A stretch of DNA of 12,477 nucleotides from CAZOJJ01 sp964580105 (GTDB lineage: Bacteria; Bacteroidota; Rhodothermia; Rhodothermales; Rubricoccaceae). Shown in pieces: positions 1 through 7,769 of this stretch. The position numbers and the translations under genes are program-made. Under the pieces are notes generated by a model. That model was not told where the DNA came from, did not search any database, and saw only the letters and a program-made list of their open reading frames with translations. The DNA lies in contig CAZOJJ010000073.1 in assembly GCA_964580105.1 (NCBI GenBank), positions 1-12,477 on the forward strand, in the 5' to 3' direction. Position 1 is the stretch's first letter. Each line of letters starts with the position of its first letter.

Positions 1-720
1 GAGGAGGCGCTCCGGGCCTTCTGGCTCGTCGCCCACCTCGGCAGCCTGGGCACGCGCGCCCGCCGCGCCGCCGGCAGCTTCGAGGCCCGCCTTGTGGACC
101 GCCGCGGGGACTTCGCCTGCCCCGACTTCCGGGTGAACACCGGCAACGGCTTCGACGACTATCTCCGCAACGGCCTGACGCGCATCGTCGGCACCTCCCC
201 CGAGGTCCAGAGGCCCGAGTTCTCGGCGCTTCATTCCCAGTATGCGAAGGTGTGGCGTGCCAGCGCCGACGCGGACAGCTGGAGCGATGCCGTGTGGAAC
301 ATCGGCTCCGATCTCCGGGAGTTTCGCCTCCGGCGCGGCGTCGACCACGAGGACCAGACGCAGAGGGGACTCGACTACCACACGATGAAACAGCACCTCA
401 TGGACGGGCAGATGCCACCGACCGTGGAACGGGCTTCCTTCGGCCTCCCGATCACGTTTGGGTTCAAGGGTGTGCATGGCAAGGCCACCGTGCGGCCGGT
501 GGACTCGGACCGCCGCGCCTCGCCACTCTGGATCCGCATCGTCCGCCTCGAACGGGGCTGGTACGACGCGGTGCTCACGCACTTCGACAGCCGCTTCCTG
601 CCGGGCCGCGGCGAGATGCGCATGCAGAAAGGCCACGGCCAGATGCCGGCCCCTGCCCAGAGCCTCGTCCCGCTCTTCGTCCAGCACAAGCTCCCCGACG
701 CCGCCCCGCTCTTCGGATGA
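1..720 (+). CDS. cmr1: Cmr1, type III-B RAMP subunit (5'-truncated by window edge)
   Basis: This is the C-terminal 239 residues of a RAMP (Cas7-group) protein. The frame is open from base 1 and ends at TGA 718-720, so the N-terminus lies outside the window. Seen: near the left edge the segment WLVAHLGSLGTRARRAAGS, the glycine/arginine-rich element typical of Cmr1 (family form WLL.NLGGLG.RSRRGFGS). Near the end come FGLPITFGFKG and RRASPLWIRIVRL, which also match the Cmr1 C-terminal pattern. Known for the family: Cmr1 caps the 3' side of the crRNA in the Cmr complex and contacts the end of the target RNA. Its stop overlaps the next start (ATGA), so it is translationally coupled to cmr2. Identification rests on these motifs plus the following cmr2-cmr6 order. 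Confidence 0.9.
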   Translation, partial: EEALRAFWLVAHLGSLGTRARRAAGSFEARLVDRRGDFACPDFRVNTGNGFDDYLRNGLTRIVGTSPEVQRPEFSALHSQYAKVWRASADADSWSDAVWNIGSDLREFRLRRGVDHEDQTQRGLDYHTMKQHLMDGQMPPTVERASFGLPITFGFKGVHGKATVRPVDSDRRASPLWIRIVRLERGWYDAVLTHFDSRFLPGRGEMRMQKGHGQMPAPAQSLVPLFVQHKLPDAAPLFG

Positions 721-2681
721 TCGTGCCTACCTCTGCCCCCACAGCCACCGGCTCGCTGCTGCTCTTCAGCCTCGGCCCCGTCCAGGAGTTCATCGCCGCC
801 GGGCGGCGTACGGCCGACCTCTGGGCCGGCTCCCTCCTGCTCTCCCACCTCGCCCAGGCGGCCATCGAGGCCGTCGAAGCCGAGGCCCCGGAGGCCGCCT
901 TCCTCTTCCCCAGCCGCGAGGGCCGCTCCGGCGACGCCGGCCGCGCCGCCTTCCCCAACCGCTTCCTCGCCCGCGCCCCCGCCGGCACCGACACCGCTGC
1001 CCTGGCCCGGCACGCCGAGGACGCCCTCCGCGACCACCTCCGCGAGGCCGCCACCTTCGCACTCGACCGCCTCGAACTCGACCCCACACCGGCCGAGCGC
1101 GCCGCCGCGTTCGTGGAGGTCTACTGGGTCGCCCTCCAGGAGGACGCCGACGTAGCCCCCCTCTTCCTCGACCGCGGCCCCGATGCCTACGGCCACCTCT
1201 ACCGCGCCGTCGAGGGCCTCTCGGGCAGCCGCAAGGCCCTGCGCGCGTTCGACGGCCGCGCCGAGAGCGGCTACCGCTGCACCCTCATGCCCGGCCAGCC
1301 CGCGCTCGTGCCCGACGGCAACCCCCGCCCCGAGGAGGTCCGCCGCTGGTGGAACGACCTCGCCGCCCGCTCGGGCGGACGCCTCCGCGCGGGCGAGCGC
1401 CTCTCGGCCATCGCCCTCACGAAGCGCTTCTACCCGGACTTCCTCGCCGAGGCCGGCCGCATCGGACGCGAGGACGCCGCCTTCCCCTCGACCTCCTCGT
1501 TCGCCACGGCGGACTTCGTGCGCGCCGTGCTCGACCACGCCGCCGATCCCGCCCTCGCGGAGGCCGCCGCCGCCTTCGACCGCGCCGCCCGCGCCCTCGA
1601 CGACCTCCGCCCCACCGAGGCCGCCCTACCCGCCCTCGTCAACGACCGCCCCAACGGCCTCGGCCAGTTCCGCCGCGTCAGCGGGCGCCTCCTCATCGGC
1701 GACGACCTCACGGCAGCGGAGGCCCTGCGCGAGATGGGCGCCGACCCCGACTCCCCGGCCGGCCGCCAGCGCCTCTCGGAGGTGGAAGCCAAGGTGCAGG
1801 ATCTCAACGACGTCCGCCGCGACCTGATGCGCGCGGCCGCGCGCGCCGGCATCAACCCGCCCTCGCGGTACTACGCCCTCCTCGTGCTCGACGGCGACAG
1901 GATGGGCGAGTGGCTCTCGGGCTCCCGCGCACCCGGGGCCTTCGGCGGCGCCACGGGGGCGGAGCGGCACCGCGCCATCAGTCGGGCGCTCAACAGCTTT
2001 GCCCTCGAGCGCGTCCCCGCGATCGTCGAGAAGCACCACCGTGGACGCCTCGTCTATGGCGGCGGCGATGACGTCGTGGCCCTGCTCTCGTTCGAGACCG
2101 CCCTTGATGCGGCCACGGCCATCAGCACGGCCTTCCGGGAGGCCCTGCCGGGCGGCACGGTCAGCGCCGGGCTCGTCTACGCCCACCACATGACGCCCCT
2201 CGAGCAGGTCCTGCGCGCCGCGCGCGAGGCCGAGCAGCGCGCCAAGCGCGCCGGCCGCGACCGGGTCTGCATCACCGCCCTCAAGCGCAGCGGCGGCCCC
2301 GAGGCCGCCGTCCTGCCCTGGGACCAGCTGCGCCCCCTCCGGCACTTCGCCGAACTGATCGAGCAGAAGGCGGTCTCGACCGGCTTCCTCCATGACCTCG
2401 GGGAGCTCCGCCGCCGCCTGGCCGATGCCCAGGGCCACCTCCCTGCCGACCTTCTGGCACCGCTCCGCGCCGAGGCCAAGCGCCTCTTCGCCCGCCGCAT
2501 CGAGCGCATGGAGGAAGCCCGCCGGGCCACGGCCTTCGGGGAGACCTTCGGCCAGATGCTCGCCGACGCCGAGGACAAACCGGAACAGCCCGCCGACGGG
2601 CACCCCGCCCCACACCCCTTCGACGCCGCCCTCGACCGCCTCGCCGTGGCCCAGTTCCTCGGCAAGGGCGGCGACCGCTAG
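717..2681 (+). CDS. cmr2: Cas10/Cmr2, type III-B large subunit, cyclic oligoadenylate synthase without HD domain
   Basis: A 654-residue Cas10 starting at ATG 717, which overlaps the cmr1 stop. It opens directly with the palm-like D1 motif (LFSLGPVQEFIAAGRRTADL, residues about 15-34, followed by WAGSLLLS). The second palm holds the metal-binding DGD at residues 392-394 and an intact GGDD at 449-452 within a YGGGDDVVALL strand. This is the site that polymerises ATP into cyclic oligoadenylate when target RNA is bound. No HD-nuclease motif precedes the first palm, whereas longer Cmr2 proteins of about 850 residues carry an N-terminal HD domain. Single-stranded DNase activity is therefore not expected. 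The usual zinc-ribbon position (GYRCTLMPG, about residue 188) keeps one Cys only; the protein has just two Cys in all. Upstream in-frame codons from 252 overlap cmr1 and are not coding. Confidence 0.96.
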   Translation: MIVPTSAPTATGSLLLFSLGPVQEFIAAGRRTADLWAGSLLLSHLAQAAIEAVEAEAPEAAFLFPSREGRSGDAGRAAFPNRFLARAPAGTDTAALARHAEDALRDHLREAATFALDRLELDPTPAERAAAFVEVYWVALQEDADVAPLFLDRGPDAYGHLYRAVEGLSGSRKALRAFDGRAESGYRCTLMPGQPALVPDGNPRPEEVRRWWNDLAARSGGRLRAGERLSAIALTKRFYPDFLAEAGRIGREDAAFPSTSSFATADFVRAVLDHAADPALAEAAAAFDRAARALDDLRPTEAALPALVNDRPNGLGQFRRVSGRLLIGDDLTAAEALREMGADPDSPAGRQRLSEVEAKVQDLNDVRRDLMRAAARAGINPPSRYYALLVLDGDRMGEWLSGSRAPGAFGGATGAERHRAISRALNSFALERVPAIVEKHHRGRLVYGGGDDVVALLSFETALDAATAISTAFREALPGGTVSAGLVYAHHMTPLEQVLRAAREAEQRAKRAGRDRVCITALKRSGGPEAAVLPWDQLRPLRHFAELIEQKAVSTGFLHDLGELRRRLADAQGHLPADLLAPLRAEAKRLFARRIERMEEARRATAFGETFGQMLADAEDKPEQPADGHPAPHPFDAALDRLAVAQFLGKGGDR

Positions 2682-2692
2682 GACCACGCCCC

Positions 2693-3853
2693 ATGACCCA
2701 CCTCTTCATCCAGCCCACCGACGTCCTCGTCTTCCGCGACGGGCGGCCCTTCGACGCCGGCAGCGACCACCTCGCCACCGGCCCCTTCCCCCCACCGCCG
2801 ACCACCCTCTACGGCGCCCTCCGCAGCGCCCTCCTCGCCGCCCACGGCGCCGACTTCCGGGCCGACGACTTCGGCGTCGGGGACCGCGTGACGGGCGTGA
2901 CCGGGACGAGGACCGAGCTGGGCTCGCTCGCCATCACGGCCTTCGCCCTCGCCCGCCGCGCCGGCAACGGCCGCGTCGAGCGCCTCTACCCCGCTCCCCT
3001 CGACCTGCTCACGCGCAAGACGAAGCAGGACGAGGCCGGCGGCGACCCGCCCCACGTCCTGCTCCTCCCACAGGAACCGCCGGCCGGCGTGCGGACCAAC
3101 CTCCCGGAGGGCCTCCGCCTGCTCCACCGCCCCCACCGCACCGGCACGTTCTACGGCGGCACGGGCGCCCTGCTGACCGAAACCGGGCTGTCCCGCGTGC
3201 TCGCTGGAACCGCCCCCGAGGCCGCCGACCTCGTCGCGCCCGAGCAGGTCTTCCGGCGCGAGCCGCGCACGCAGGTCTCGCTGCGCGGCGCCTCCGACGA
3301 GCGCTTTACGGGCACGGCCCAGGAGGGCAAGCTCTTCACGGTAGAGTTCGTGCGGATGCGCGAGCACGCCGGCTTCGCCGTGAGCGTGGAGGCGAGCGGG
3401 CTGCTTGGCAGCGCCGGCCTGCTGCGCCTCGGCGGCGAGAGCCGGCCGGCCCGCTTCGAGGCCGTGGACCTGCCCGGGCCGGACGCGGCGGCGCTCCGCG
3501 CGAAGGCGGCCGAAACGGGCCGCGTCAAGATTCTCCTGACCACCCCGGCGCCGTTCCGCGACGGCTGGCGGCCCGATGGCATCAGCGACGACCTCCGGGG
3601 GGCCCTCGGCGGCGTGGCCGTGCGCCTCGTGGCGGCCGCTGTGGGGCGCCCCCTCACCCTCGGCGGCTGGGACCTCGTGCACCGACGCCCCAAGCGCGCC
3701 CGCCCCGCCGCCCCGGCTGGCTCCGTCTACTTCCTCGAGCTCGACCGCCCGGCCGACGCCCCCGCCCTCTTCGACGCCCTCGACGGCCGCAGCCTCTGCA
3801 CCGACGACGAGGCCCTGCAGGGCCTTGGCCTGGCCCGCCTCGGTATCTGGTAA
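2693..3853 (+). CDS. cmr3: Cmr3, type III-B RAMP subunit (Cas5-like)
   Basis: A 386-residue protein starting at ATG 2693, 11 bp after the cmr2 stop and preceded by ccacgcccc rather than a purine-rich ribosome site. The N-terminus has the Cmr3 signature: IQPTDVLVFRDGRPFDAGS followed by GPFPPPPTTLYGALRSALL (about residues 6-44). The C-terminal part has GGWDLVHRRPKRARPA and AGSVYFLELDR, also typical (family form GGWD...RRPK...AGSVYF.E). Known role: Cmr3 pairs with Cmr2/Cas10, binds the 8-nt 5' handle of the crRNA and caps that end of the backbone. It is a non-catalytic structural subunit. Length is normal for the family and no disruption is seen. Confidence 0.94.
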   Translation: MTHLFIQPTDVLVFRDGRPFDAGSDHLATGPFPPPPTTLYGALRSALLAAHGADFRADDFGVGDRVTGVTGTRTELGSLAITAFALARRAGNGRVERLYPAPLDLLTRKTKQDEAGGDPPHVLLLPQEPPAGVRTNLPEGLRLLHRPHRTGTFYGGTGALLTETGLSRVLAGTAPEAADLVAPEQVFRREPRTQVSLRGASDERFTGTAQEGKLFTVEFVRMREHAGFAVSVEASGLLGSAGLLRLGGESRPARFEAVDLPGPDAAALRAKAAETGRVKILLTTPAPFRDGWRPDGISDDLRGALGGVAVRLVAAAVGRPLTLGGWDLVHRRPKRARPAAPAGSVYFLELDRPADAPALFDALDGRSLCTDDEALQGLGLARLGIW

Positions 3854-3864
3854 CCCCTACGCCC

Positions 3865-4764
3865 ATGTTCAAAGCCTCCTCCCTCCTCTTCCTCCACGCC
3901 GAGAGCGGCCTCCACGCCGGCAGCGGCCAGTCTCTCGGCGCCATTGACCTAGCCATCCAGCGCGAGCGTTACACCAACTACCCGATGATCGCCGCCAGCG
4001 GCGTCAAGGGCGCCCTACGCGACTGGTTCTCGAAGAACCCCGAACGCGACGACGCCCGCCTCACGGCCGCCTTCGGGCCGGACACCGCCAACGCGAGCGA
4101 CCACGCCGGCGCCGTCGCGACCACCGACGCCCGCCTCCTCCTCTTCCCCGTCCGCTCCGCCCGCGGCGTCTTCGCCTGGACCACCGCGCCGACCGCGCTG
4201 GCCCGCCTCAGGCGCGACCTCGCGATGGCGGGTGGACCCGACCTCCCCGCCCTGAACGCCCTCACGGACGAGAACGTCGTCTTCGGCAGCCCGGACTGCA
4301 TCCTCCACGACAACCAGGGCGTCCTCCTCGAGGAGTTCGCCTTCCGGTTCGAGCCGAAGGCCGAGGTGAGAGCCCTCGCTGACTGGCTCGCCGAGCACGC
4401 CGTGCCCCGCAACGACGAGTACGGCTTCTGGCGCTCCCGCCTCCCGAAGCAGCTGCTCATCCTCCCCGACGACGCCTTCCGCGACTTCGTCACGCACGCC
4501 ACCGAGGTCCAGGCCCGCGTCAAGCTCGGCCCCAAGAAGACGACCTCGGAGGGCGGCAGCCTCTTCTACCAGGAGAACCTCCCGGCCGACTCGCTCCTCT
4601 ACGCCGCCGTCCTCGCCACCGACGACCTCTCGGGAAAGCTCAACGGGCGGGGCAGGGCGGAGGACCTCCTCGCCTTCGTCCGCCGTCTCGACGGCCAGCG
4701 CATCCAGCTCGGCGGCGACGAGACCGTCGGCAAGGGGATCTGCTGTGCCCGCTTCCTCCGCTAA
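3865..4764 (+). CDS. cmr4: Cmr4, type III-B backbone subunit and target-RNA nuclease (Cas7-like)
   Basis: A 299-residue protein starting at ATG 3865, 11 bp after cmr3 in a taacccctacgcccATG context. Upstream in-frame codons overlap cmr3 and are not used. Seen: HAESGLHAGSGQSLGAIDLA near residues 11-30 followed by IQRER. Asp28 in GAID corresponds to the conserved catalytic Asp of Cmr4/Csm3 that cuts target RNA at 6-nt steps. PMIAASGVKGALRDW is the RAMP glycine-rich element, and the C-terminus ends with IQLGGDETVGKG, the usual closing loop. Cmr4 polymerises along the crRNA to form the filament core. Length is typical. The intact Asp suggests that target-RNA slicing, and so shut-off of cOA synthesis, is preserved. 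Confidence 0.96.
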   Translation: MFKASSLLFLHAESGLHAGSGQSLGAIDLAIQRERYTNYPMIAASGVKGALRDWFSKNPERDDARLTAAFGPDTANASDHAGAVATTDARLLLFPVRSARGVFAWTTAPTALARLRRDLAMAGGPDLPALNALTDENVVFGSPDCILHDNQGVLLEEFAFRFEPKAEVRALADWLAEHAVPRNDEYGFWRSRLPKQLLILPDDAFRDFVTHATEVQARVKLGPKKTTSEGGSLFYQENLPADSLLYAAVLATDDLSGKLNGRGRAEDLLAFVRRLDGQRIQLGGDETVGKGICCARFLR

Positions 4765-4774
4765 CCCTGAACTC

Positions 4775-5155
4775 ATGCCTGACTCCATGCGGACGATCGA
4801 ACAGGAACGCGCGGCCATGGCCTGGCAGCAGGTCGAGCACGCCGCCCAAACAAACGGCTTCGAGGAGTACAAGCAGCTGCTCCAGGGCCTCCCGGTCACC
4901 ATCCACACCGCCGGCCTCGGCCAGACGGTGGCCTTCTACCTCGCCAAGGGGGAGAACAAGCCCGACAAGCCGCACACGAAGGTGCTCGACCACCTGGCGG
5001 CGTGGCTCCTCCGTGACCGGCCGGAAGCGGAGCGCACGCGCGGCAACCTCATGCAGGCCATCCACGACGGCAACAGCCACACATACCGCCGCCTGACGGC
5101 CGAGGCCCTGGCCTACCTCGCGTGGCTCAAGCGCTTCGCCGCTGCTCATGCCTAG
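4775..5155 (+). CDS. cmr5: Cmr5, type III-B small subunit (Cas11-like)
   Basis: A 126-residue, probably all-helical protein. From ATG 4775 it reads MPDSMRTIEQERAAMAWQQV; the RTIEQERAAMAW segment matches the Cmr5 start (TLEQ.RA..A). I chose ATG 4775 because it sits 10 bp after the cmr4 stop in the same C-rich context as its neighbours. GTG 4745 would overlap cmr4, and ATG 4787 is also possible. The C-terminal TAEALAYLAWLKRFA fits the usual Cmr5 ending (L.wlkRfAe). Known role: several Cmr5 copies line the minor filament, contact target RNA and help position it in the complex. The gene end overlaps an alternative start of cmr6 at 5148. Confidence 0.92.
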   Translation: MPDSMRTIEQERAAMAWQQVEHAAQTNGFEEYKQLLQGLPVTIHTAGLGQTVAFYLAKGENKPDKPHTKVLDHLAAWLLRDRPEAERTRGNLMQAIHDGNSHTYRRLTAEALAYLAWLKRFAAAHA

Positions 5156-5174
5156 AACGACGCCTCCTGAGCCC

Positions 5175-6356
5175 ATGCCCTACGAGTACCCCCTCCCGCG
5201 GAGTATCAACCCGGCGCGCATCCAGCCGGGCGCCCTGGACCACCCAGGCCTGGCCTACTACCGCTTCGTCCCGGAGCATCTGAGGGACGACCAGAAGGCG
5301 GGGTTTCTCACCCAGCTCCGCGACCGCTTCAACGGCGACGGGCCGTGGCGCGAGGCCTGCGCCTTCGAGGCTGCCCGCCTCGCCGCAGCGGCGGATGCCC
5401 TGCGCGCCCAGGGCCGCCCCGTCGAGGTCATCGAGGCCAAGACGGCCACCCGCCTGCTCGTCGGGATGGGCTACAAGAACGCCCTCGAGGTCGGCCTCAC
5501 GTTCCACCACCCCGGCGGCTTCCCGTACCTGCCCGGCACGAGCGTGAAGGGCCTCTGCCGCGCCTGGGCCGAGGAGGTCAAGGAGGCCGACCGGGACCTC
5601 GTCAAGAAGATCTTCGGGACGGCCTCGAAGGACGAAAAGGCAGAGGCGGGCAAGATGGAGGCCGGCGCCGTCTGCTTCCTCGACGCGCTCCCCGTGCAGT
5701 TCCCCAAGCTCGACCTCGACCTGATGAACCCCCACTTCTCGAAGTGGTACGCCGACGGCGAGGTGCCTGGCGACTGGCAGCAGCCCGTGGTCATCCCCTT
5801 CCTCGCCGTCGCGCCGGACCAGCGCTTCCGCTTCTTCCTCGTCGGCCGCACGGCCGAGGACGCCGAGGCGGTGCGTAAGGCGCGTGACTGGCTGGCGGAG
5901 GCGCTCACGGATCTCGGTGCGGGCGGCAAGACGGCGGCGGGCTACGGCTACTTCGAGGTCGTCGAACCGTCTTCGCGCCGGGATGAGCCCTCACACCCGG
6001 CCCAGGCCACCAGGTCCGCCACGCCCCCCGGATCCGCCACGTCCCCAGACCCTGCCTCAACCGCCACGTCCGCCGTACCCCCAGCGGCCGGGCCGAGCCC
6101 TTCCTCGGAGCCGAAGAAGTGGCAGCAGGTGAGGAGAAACAGCACCGGCGTCCCGGCCCGCGTCGTCGGCCACCGCGGCCGCATGCTCGTCGTACGCCTC
6201 CACGTGGCCGGCTACGAGGGCCAGGACTTCGAGGTCGGTGGCGTCAACGGGCCGGCGTTCGCCCAGCCGGGCGAGTGGGTACAGGTCGACGTGGCAAACG
6301 TCAACAGACAGGGGCGCGTGCATCAGCTTACACGGCCCACCCGCCGGACGCCCTAG
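5175..6356 (+). CDS. cmr6: Cmr6, type III-B RAMP subunit with a C-terminal extension
   Basis: A 393-residue RAMP protein. Seen: TATRLLVGMGYKNALEVGLT followed by GGFPYLPGTSVKGLCRAW, the Cmr6 substrate-facing region and G-rich loop, and LGAGGKTAAGYGYFE near residue 255, where most Cmr6 proteins end. Here the frame continues through a Pro/Ser/Thr/Ala-rich linker (about residues 264-313) into an 80-residue tail. The tail (KKWQQVRRN..., VPARVVGHRGRMLVVRL, GEWVQVDVANVNRQGRV) looks beta-rich and may be a small OB-like nucleic-acid-binding domain; that is inference. Cmr6 caps the 3' side of the complex next to Cmr1. ATG 5175 has the gcccATG context of its neighbours. ATG 5148, overlapping cmr5, would add nine residues. 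Confidence 0.92.
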   Translation: MPYEYPLPRSINPARIQPGALDHPGLAYYRFVPEHLRDDQKAGFLTQLRDRFNGDGPWREACAFEAARLAAAADALRAQGRPVEVIEAKTATRLLVGMGYKNALEVGLTFHHPGGFPYLPGTSVKGLCRAWAEEVKEADRDLVKKIFGTASKDEKAEAGKMEAGAVCFLDALPVQFPKLDLDLMNPHFSKWYADGEVPGDWQQPVVIPFLAVAPDQRFRFFLVGRTAEDAEAVRKARDWLAEALTDLGAGGKTAAGYGYFEVVEPSSRRDEPSHPAQATRSATPPGSATSPDPASTATSAVPPAAGPSPSSEPKKWQQVRRNSTGVPARVVGHRGRMLVVRLHVAGYEGQDFEVGGVNGPAFAQPGEWVQVDVANVNRQGRVHQLTRPTRRTP

Positions 6357-6379
6357 GCCTCCCGCCCGCCGAAGCCGCC

Positions 6380-7531
6380 ATGCGCCACACCCTCCTCGCC
6401 ACCGTCGGCACCAGCCTCGCCAACAACCTCGCCGCCCTCGGGCGGAGCGCCCCCGACGCAGATGAGCCCTCAGCCATCGCCTCGCTCCGCGCACTCGCCC
6501 AGGGCATCGCGCCCGACAGCCCTCTCCCGCTCCCGGAACGGATCGCCGAAACCCTGCACCGCCTCCCCCGAGGCCACCGCCTCGCCGGGGCTGAGGTCAA
6601 CACCGTCGAGGCGATCGCCCGGCGCCGCGAGATGGACCTCCAGCGCCTTGTGCTCCTCCCGTCCGACACGGAGGCCGGACGCAGCGTCGCGGAGGTCCTC
6701 CGCGCCTACTTCGAGGCCCACGACGACCTCCGCCTAGCCGAGGTCTGCGTCGAGCCCGTCGGCGGTCTGCGCGAGGACGAGCCCTCCCGCTTCAAGAGTG
6801 AGGGGCTCCGCAACCTCGTCCACGGCCTCGCCCGCTACGTGCAGCGGTACGGCCACGACTACGTCGCCATCGACGCCACGGGCGGCTACAAGGCGCAGAT
6901 CGCCCTGGCCGCCCTCCTCGGGCAGGCTCTCAACGTGCCGGTCTTCTACAAGCACGAGCGCTTCGACGCTATCATCGACCTGCCGCCGATGCCCGTCACG
7001 CTCGACTACGGCCTGCTCGGCCGCCACGCCGATATCCTGGCTGCCCTTGACGGCGAGGACCTACTGACGAGTGACGAGCTGTCCCTCGTGCCCCCACGCC
7101 TGCGCTCCCTGCTGGAGTCCGTCCGTGTCGGCGACCGCACCCTGTACGCCCTCGGGCCGGTCGGCCAGGTGGTTCTGGAGGGCTTCCGCGCACGCTACCC
7201 CAGCGCCCCCGACCTCCGCCCGGCCCGCGCCGATGAGCGCGACCGCGTCCGCCTCCGCGACGACCACTACCCGGACGGCTTCGGGGACTTCCTGCAGCGG
7301 GTCTTCGACGATACCCCCTACCTCACGCGCGCCTACTCCGTCCCCTACGACGGGCAGCGCGGCCTGCGCGCCGTCGGCTTCCATGTCCGCAGAGAGCCCG
7401 AGGGCCTCCGCCTGGTGGCCACCTACGTCGATCGCGCCGGCGTCGGCGCGCGGGCCCACCTCCGCTGCACCGACGAGTCGGAGACCTCCCTCGTCTGGGC
7501 CGCAGCCGACCTCAGCCACCGGTTCGCATGA
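6380..7531 (+). CDS. CARF-domain effector, APE2256-type, with winged-helix and unassigned C-terminal domain
   Basis: A 383-residue protein starting at ATG 6380, 23 bp after cmr6. The N-terminal CARF (Rossmann) fold is clear: LLATVGTSLANNL (residues 5-17) is motif 1. DYVAIDATGGYKAQIALAAL (TGGYK at 167-171) is motif 2, followed by VPVFYKHERFDAIIDLPPMP. That pattern matches the Cas_APE2256/TIGR02619 group, which binds cyclic oligoadenylate. A winged-helix-like stretch follows (PPRLRSLLESVRVGDRTLYA, then LGPVGQVVLEGFRARY). The last ~110 residues contain no HEPN RxxxxH or PD-(D/E)xK motif that I can see. Known APE2256-type fusions include RelE-like mRNA interferases (CARF-RelE, Cami1), and the C-terminal block here could be a diverged one; I am not sure. 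Role inferred: cOA-triggered effector or regulator. Confidence 0.82.
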   Translation: MRHTLLATVGTSLANNLAALGRSAPDADEPSAIASLRALAQGIAPDSPLPLPERIAETLHRLPRGHRLAGAEVNTVEAIARRREMDLQRLVLLPSDTEAGRSVAEVLRAYFEAHDDLRLAEVCVEPVGGLREDEPSRFKSEGLRNLVHGLARYVQRYGHDYVAIDATGGYKAQIALAALLGQALNVPVFYKHERFDAIIDLPPMPVTLDYGLLGRHADILAALDGEDLLTSDELSLVPPRLRSLLESVRVGDRTLYALGPVGQVVLEGFRARYPSAPDLRPARADERDRVRLRDDHYPDGFGDFLQRVFDDTPYLTRAYSVPYDGQRGLRAVGFHVRREPEGLRLVATYVDRAGVGARAHLRCTDESETSLVWAAADLSHRFA

Positions 7532-7539
7532 CCCGCCGC

Positions 7540-7551
7540 GCGGGATCCCGC
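7540..7551. repeat. 12-bp perfect palindrome after the CARF gene
   Basis: GCGGGATCCCGC is a perfect loop-less palindrome 8 bp after the stop of the CARF gene. There is no T-tract, so it is not a convincing terminator, and a 12-bp GC palindrome is not rare in such sequence. The rest of 7532-7634 shows no other recognisable element. Confidence 0.25.
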
Positions 7552-7634
7552 TGAGGCCCCCGGAATCCCCGCCACGCCCGGACACGGGCGCCGGCGCCGT
7601 TCCTTGCGGCATCGCTCACCAGCCCCCTGATGCC

Positions 7635-7730
7635 ATGGGCCGCTACCTCCCGATCGCGAAGGCCGTCGTCGCCGTCGCCGGCGCCGTCGTCACGCTCCTC
7701 CAGGCCATCGACAAGGCCCGGGGGGGCTGA
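7635..7730 (+). CDS. 31-residue hydrophobic microprotein between two CARF genes
   Basis: A short frame, ATG 7635 to TGA 7728-7730, encodes 31 residues: a basic N-terminus (MGRYLPIAK), a hydrophobic core (AVVAVAGAVVTLLQAI, residues 10-25) and a polar tail (DKARGG). Every sense codon ends in G or C, exactly like the surrounding genes, which supports real coding over chance. The start has the same ccATG context without a Shine-Dalgarno tract. It lies 103 bp after the first CARF gene and 39 bp before the CARF-HEPN gene, on the same strand. I recognise no family. The layout is that of a single short membrane helix, which could be a membrane-acting effector, an anchor or a leader peptide. Because it is so short, coding remains unproven. 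Confidence 0.55.
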   Translation: MGRYLPIAKAVVAVAGAVVTLLQAIDKARGG

Positions 7731-7769
7731 CGCCGCTGCCCGTCGCGTTCCTCCATCCTCCATTCCGCT

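Noticed and set aside
458..2071. Long + strand frame overlapping cmr1 and cmr2 in another phase
   Set aside because: The product is Arg/Pro-rich and repetitive, typical of an off-frame reading of GC-rich DNA; Cas10 motifs lie in the other frame.
375..2805. Long open frames on the - strand opposite cmr1-cmr2-cmr3 (for example 375-1538 and 1626-2687)
   Set aside because: They are a by-product of very GC-rich coding DNA, where stops are rare in several frames. Their translations are Gly/Ala/Arg/Glu-rich without family motifs, and the opposing frames hold clear Cmr proteins.
6000..6110. Low-complexity Pro/Ser/Thr coding stretch as a possible frameshift separating two genes
   Set aside because: The frame is continuous from cmr6 through the linker into the C-terminal block with no start between them, so a linker within one protein is the simpler reading.
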